Shown: piece after piece, positions 61,643-64,000 of the stretch
Layout: every line of letters starts with the position of its first letter
Numbering within the stretch: position 1 is the first letter of the stretch
Assembly: GCF_900220975.1 (NCBI RefSeq)
Contig: NZ_OBQD01000019.1
Coordinates: 44,463 to 108,462 of the forward strand
Length of the DNA stretch: 64,000 bases
Source: Rhizobium subbaraonis
GTDB taxonomy: Bacteria; Pseudomonadota; Alphaproteobacteria; Rhizobiales; Rhizobiaceae
Reading direction: 5' to 3'
Notes under the pieces: model-generated
Database searches by the model: none
What the model saw: the letters and a program-made list of their open reading frames with translations, nothing else
Told to the model about the DNA's origin: nothing
Made by a program: the position numbers and the translations under genes

Positions 61643-63188
61643 CAGCGATCAAGCAATTTGGAAAACCTGAATGACGATCCGACCGAGACCTGGCGACGCT
61701 CCGTGTTGCACGATTTCTACGTGAATGTTGGTTCGCGGAGCGGTGCTTGGACAGAAGCTATGCTCAGGTCGCTTCATTGGCGCGCGCGGCTTGCGATTTT
61801 ATGAGTTATAGATTGGCAGAAATAGCTGTGTGATGCAGGTTTGGCGTCTGTCAGAACCCGGCATGATGCGTTATCTAGAGGTGCCCGTTGATGCGGTCGA
61901 TCGCTTCGGATGCCGTTGGCCCTTAGCATGCATGTTCGATTGATGCTGATGTCTAAAAGTTGCCGGCCGGCAACTTTTGCAGTTCGGGTGCGATGCGGGT
62001 GCCGTCTGGATTTCGTTTCCACTGCCCAGGCCGCCATATGCCAATAGCCGATTGCATCATAGCGCAGGCGTGTCGTGTGAGGTCCATGCTCCTGTTTCAA
62101 CAAGGGCGGGCATCCCGGTTTGTCCTGCTTCGCGTTGAAGGCCCTGCCGGCTGTTATCCGATACGCTGCCATCCAGGGCATTTCAACGCTATCCGAATCC
62201 GATCGCGCCAAAGCGATCGCTGCGAGCTGTGTCTCCGGAAGCCACCTGTGTAAATCGATCGATGTCGGCATGACGGTCGTGAGCAGTCGGTCCGCGAGAA
62301 CGCGGTGAGGGCGAATGGCCGCATCACTGCGTCGATGCCCAATCATGTGGAGGTTCAGCTCGGCGGCCGCGTCGCATCCTTGTCGCCATCATCACGCAAG
62401 CGCCAGCACCAGCTCCGCTGGCAGGCGGACAGTTCCGCGCATGGAAAACGGTGCTTCGGGGCGGTGAGAAGTTCGAGGTGTGCGTTACCCATGCCGCCTT
62501 CAAGGCCTGCCTCACACTTGCGCCATAGCCACCAGACGGAGAACCGGGCCCACTTCAGGAGGAACGGGCTGGCGCATCTCGGAGCACGGGCAGGTGCCTC
62601 ATCTCTGCACCAACACCGCCTTTGCTCCCGCTACGTCGGCGGTGGCGAACAAGGGGGCGCAACGCAGACGAGATCGGACGGAAGCGCCTACCTTCGTCGT
62701 GGAGGATGCGGAGGAGGGGGGGCGGCGCGGACGACCCTCCGGAAGGAGCGCCTGGGCATGCTGCCTGCGGCACGCCCGATCGAGCGCCGCAATGGCGAAA
62801 TCATGCGGCGCACCAGGGTCGTTGACATCGCCCCAAGGACAGAGCCAGGTCCATCTCGTCGGCGCATTGCTACTCGAGAAAGCCGGTGAGTGGGTCCTAA
62901 CGGCGTGGCAGCTGCATGAGCATCCGAGGCGATGGCGCCGCCGGGTCCTCGCAATCAGGTGACCGACAGCGACAATTCTGCCCGCCGGATCCTGCCGGAA
63001 AGCACGTCAGTCGGTCGGAAGTCGTCTGACAGGACGCGAACGGTTCAAGTTGGTTCGATGCATCAAACCGCGTGACGGGTCTTCCGCATGCGGAGGGACG
63101 GTGCTATTTTCGTTGCTCTCTAGGTAGGGCTTCGCCACGGGTGATGGCGAATTGAGGCGAGGTCGCTCGCTCTGAACGTAATCCATGT
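61643..63188. other. Gene-poor region with a parS-like palindrome
   Basis: About 1.5 kb without a supported gene. Open frames on both strands (for example 61774-62346 minus, 62305-62889 plus) have no recognisable motif and unconvincing codon character. It includes the palindrome at 61955-61978. It is probably decayed or inserted sequence. Confidence 0.45.
61955..61978. repeat. 24-base perfect palindrome containing a second parS-type site
   Basis: The central 16 bases (61959-61974) read GTTGCCGGCCGGCAAC and fit the same GTTnnCnGCnGnnAAC pattern as the site beside repB; they are flanked by AAAA and TTTT. It could be an additional RepB site. A terminator is the alternative, but the lack of a free loop makes that less likely. 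Confidence 0.6.
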
Positions 63189-63209
63189 AATGAACCTTAT
63201 CGGTTCATT
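63189..63209. promoter_or_regulatory. Operator-like inverted repeat without a nearby gene
   Basis: AATGAACC / GGTTCATT arms with a TTATC spacer, followed by an AT-rich stretch and a further GGTTCATT at 63263-63270. This is the form of a TetR-type operator, but no regulator or target gene is intact beside it. Confidence 0.45.
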
Positions 63210-63453
63210 TGCTTTCATATAATGTTTCATTTACCATAAATTCAACGTGTTACTATTTGGCGGGTTCATTCCACCGACGGAGCCGGTTTGGCCATGTGAC
63301 TGCGGTGCGGATCGAGGTGCTGATGGCCCGTTTACGAGGGGAGGGGAGTGAGGCAACAGGCTTCGATCCAGTGACCTTGCAAAGCGAGAGAACCGGCAAG
63401 AGGGCAGCGTCGGGTTAACGAGTCTGTCGTGAACGGGTTGGTATTTGTTGGCA

Positions 63454-63882
63454 ATGACCGAAGTCCTGCCTGCTCACTTCAGACGCCACCGCTTCCCCGC
63501 CGACATCATCGCCCATGCGGTGTGGCTCTACTATCGTTTTCCGCTCAGCTTTCGAGACGTCGAAGATCTGCTGGCCGAGCGCGGCATTGAGGTCTCGTTT
63601 CAGACCGTTTCGGAATGGGCTGCGAAGTTTGGCCTCAAATTCGCTCATCAGTTGCGGCGGCGTTCGCGAGGCCACTTTGCCGACAAGTGGCAGCTCGATG
63701 AAATGGTGGTGACGATCAGGGGAAAGAAATACTGGCTGTGGCCCGCTGTCGATGCCAACGGCTATGTGCTCGATGCCCTGCTGCAAAGCCGGAGAAACAA
63801 GCGGGCAGCTCTGCGGCTGATGCGCAAACTGCTCAAGGGTCAGGATGGCATCGTAAACTTAATGGACGCGAGGCAGTCGTAG
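63454..63882 (+). pseudogene. Truncated IS6-family transposase
   Basis: About 128 residues of an IS6 (IS26-like) transposase: FRRHRFPADIIAHAVWLYYRFPLSFRDVEDLLAERGIEVSF, then the first DDE acid in WQLDEMVVTIRGKKYWLWPAVDANG. Homology ends at RKLLKGQ (about 63837); the last residues before the stop are unrelated, so the remaining half of the DDE domain is missing. ATG at 63454 was chosen over a TTG at 63445. The break probably marks insertion or recombination with another sequence to the right. Confidence 0.8.
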
Positions 63883-63903
63883 GAATGCTCGCACCACTGT
63901 TAT

Positions 63904-64000
63904 TTATGCCCGAGCGATTTTTACCCAGAGGTTCATCGCCTCTGAACGCAGTTCGCGATGATGGCTGGAGGAGATGTCGTGGCGCGGGATGTGAAAGAGG
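63904..64000 (-). other. Possible C-terminal fragment of a gene entering from the right
   Basis: A minus-strand frame open to the window edge codes for 31 residues (LFHIPRHDISSSHHRELRSE, then AMNLWVKIARA) and a stop. It may be the end of a transposase or other gene outside the window. Too short to assign. Confidence 0.25.

Noticed and set aside
61774..62346. 190-codon leftward open frame in the decayed zone
   Set aside because: No recognisable motif, no clear ribosome site, and crosses the parS-like palindrome; not supported as a gene.
62305..62889. 194-codon rightward open frame
   Set aside because: Arg/Ser-rich shadow-like composition, no motif, in a region where other frames are equally open.
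1..64000. CRISPR arrays, tRNA and rRNA genes, conjugation relaxase
   Set aside because: No regularly spaced repeats, cloverleaf-like sequence, rRNA segment or relaxase motif was recognised anywhere in the window.

Overview
The window looks like part of a large plasmid or chromid of a Rhizobiaceae-type alphaproteobacterium (Sinorhizobium/Ensifer, Rhizobium, Shinella or a relative). Three things point there: a complete repABC replication-partition operon with its antisense RNA, an lpiA-acvB pair, and a GC-rich gene set dominated by ABC and TRAP uptake systems, each tied to a regulator and catabolic enzymes. No rRNA, tRNA or CRISPR array was seen.

Region by region. 1-9.75 kb: a hydroxyproline catabolic cluster. 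It holds a fused aconitase-X-type cis-3-hydroxyproline dehydratase (cut by the window edge), a D-hydroxyproline dehydrogenase, an amino-acid ABC transporter, ketoglutarate semialdehyde dehydrogenase, a pyrroline-2-carboxylate reductase-type enzyme, a pyrroline-hydroxycarboxylate deaminase and a GntR repressor, with GTCGAC/GTATAC-centred palindromes at its promoters. 9.9-15.1 kb: a membrane-anchored EEP-family hydrolase and lpiA-acvB (lysyl-phosphatidylglycerol synthesis and hydrolysis). 15.2-30.4 kb: a small WGR-domain gene, then a 14-gene operon read leftward (branched-chain-type ABC importer, GST, intradiol dioxygenase, SDR, beta-keto acid cleavage enzyme, MDR reductase, cupin, alpha/beta hydrolase, two-subunit molybdenum hydroxylase) facing a LacI regulator. 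This is the best candidate for an undescribed pathway, probably for an aromatic or N-heteroaromatic compound.

30.5-34.2 kb: a DMSP-lyase-like cupin, an FAD/NAD(P) protein and a divergent acyl-CoA-dehydrogenase-like protein. 34.3-41.2 kb: a LysR regulator translationally coupled to a 2-oxoglutarate/Fe(II) oxygenase, divergent from a BMP-type nucleoside-like ABC importer. 41.4-45.8 kb: a TRAP transporter and a divergent DeoR regulator. 46.3-52.2 kb: envelope and stress functions (AI-2E family permease, SulP transporter with PPK2, HlyD/DUF3302 pair). 52.5-57.5 kb: small proteins, then repA-parS-repB-ctRNA-repC.

57.5-64 kb: a decayed zone with a frameshifted aldehyde dehydrogenase carrying a short-chain-dehydrogenase N-terminus, a broken GntR/UTRA regulator, remnants of IS5- and IS6-family elements, a second parS-like palindrome and an orphan operator-like inverted repeat. 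Most operons show 1-4 base stop/start overlaps, suggesting translational coupling. Start codons were chosen by family length and visible Shine-Dalgarno sequences. All functional assignments are by reading of motifs; no database search was run.
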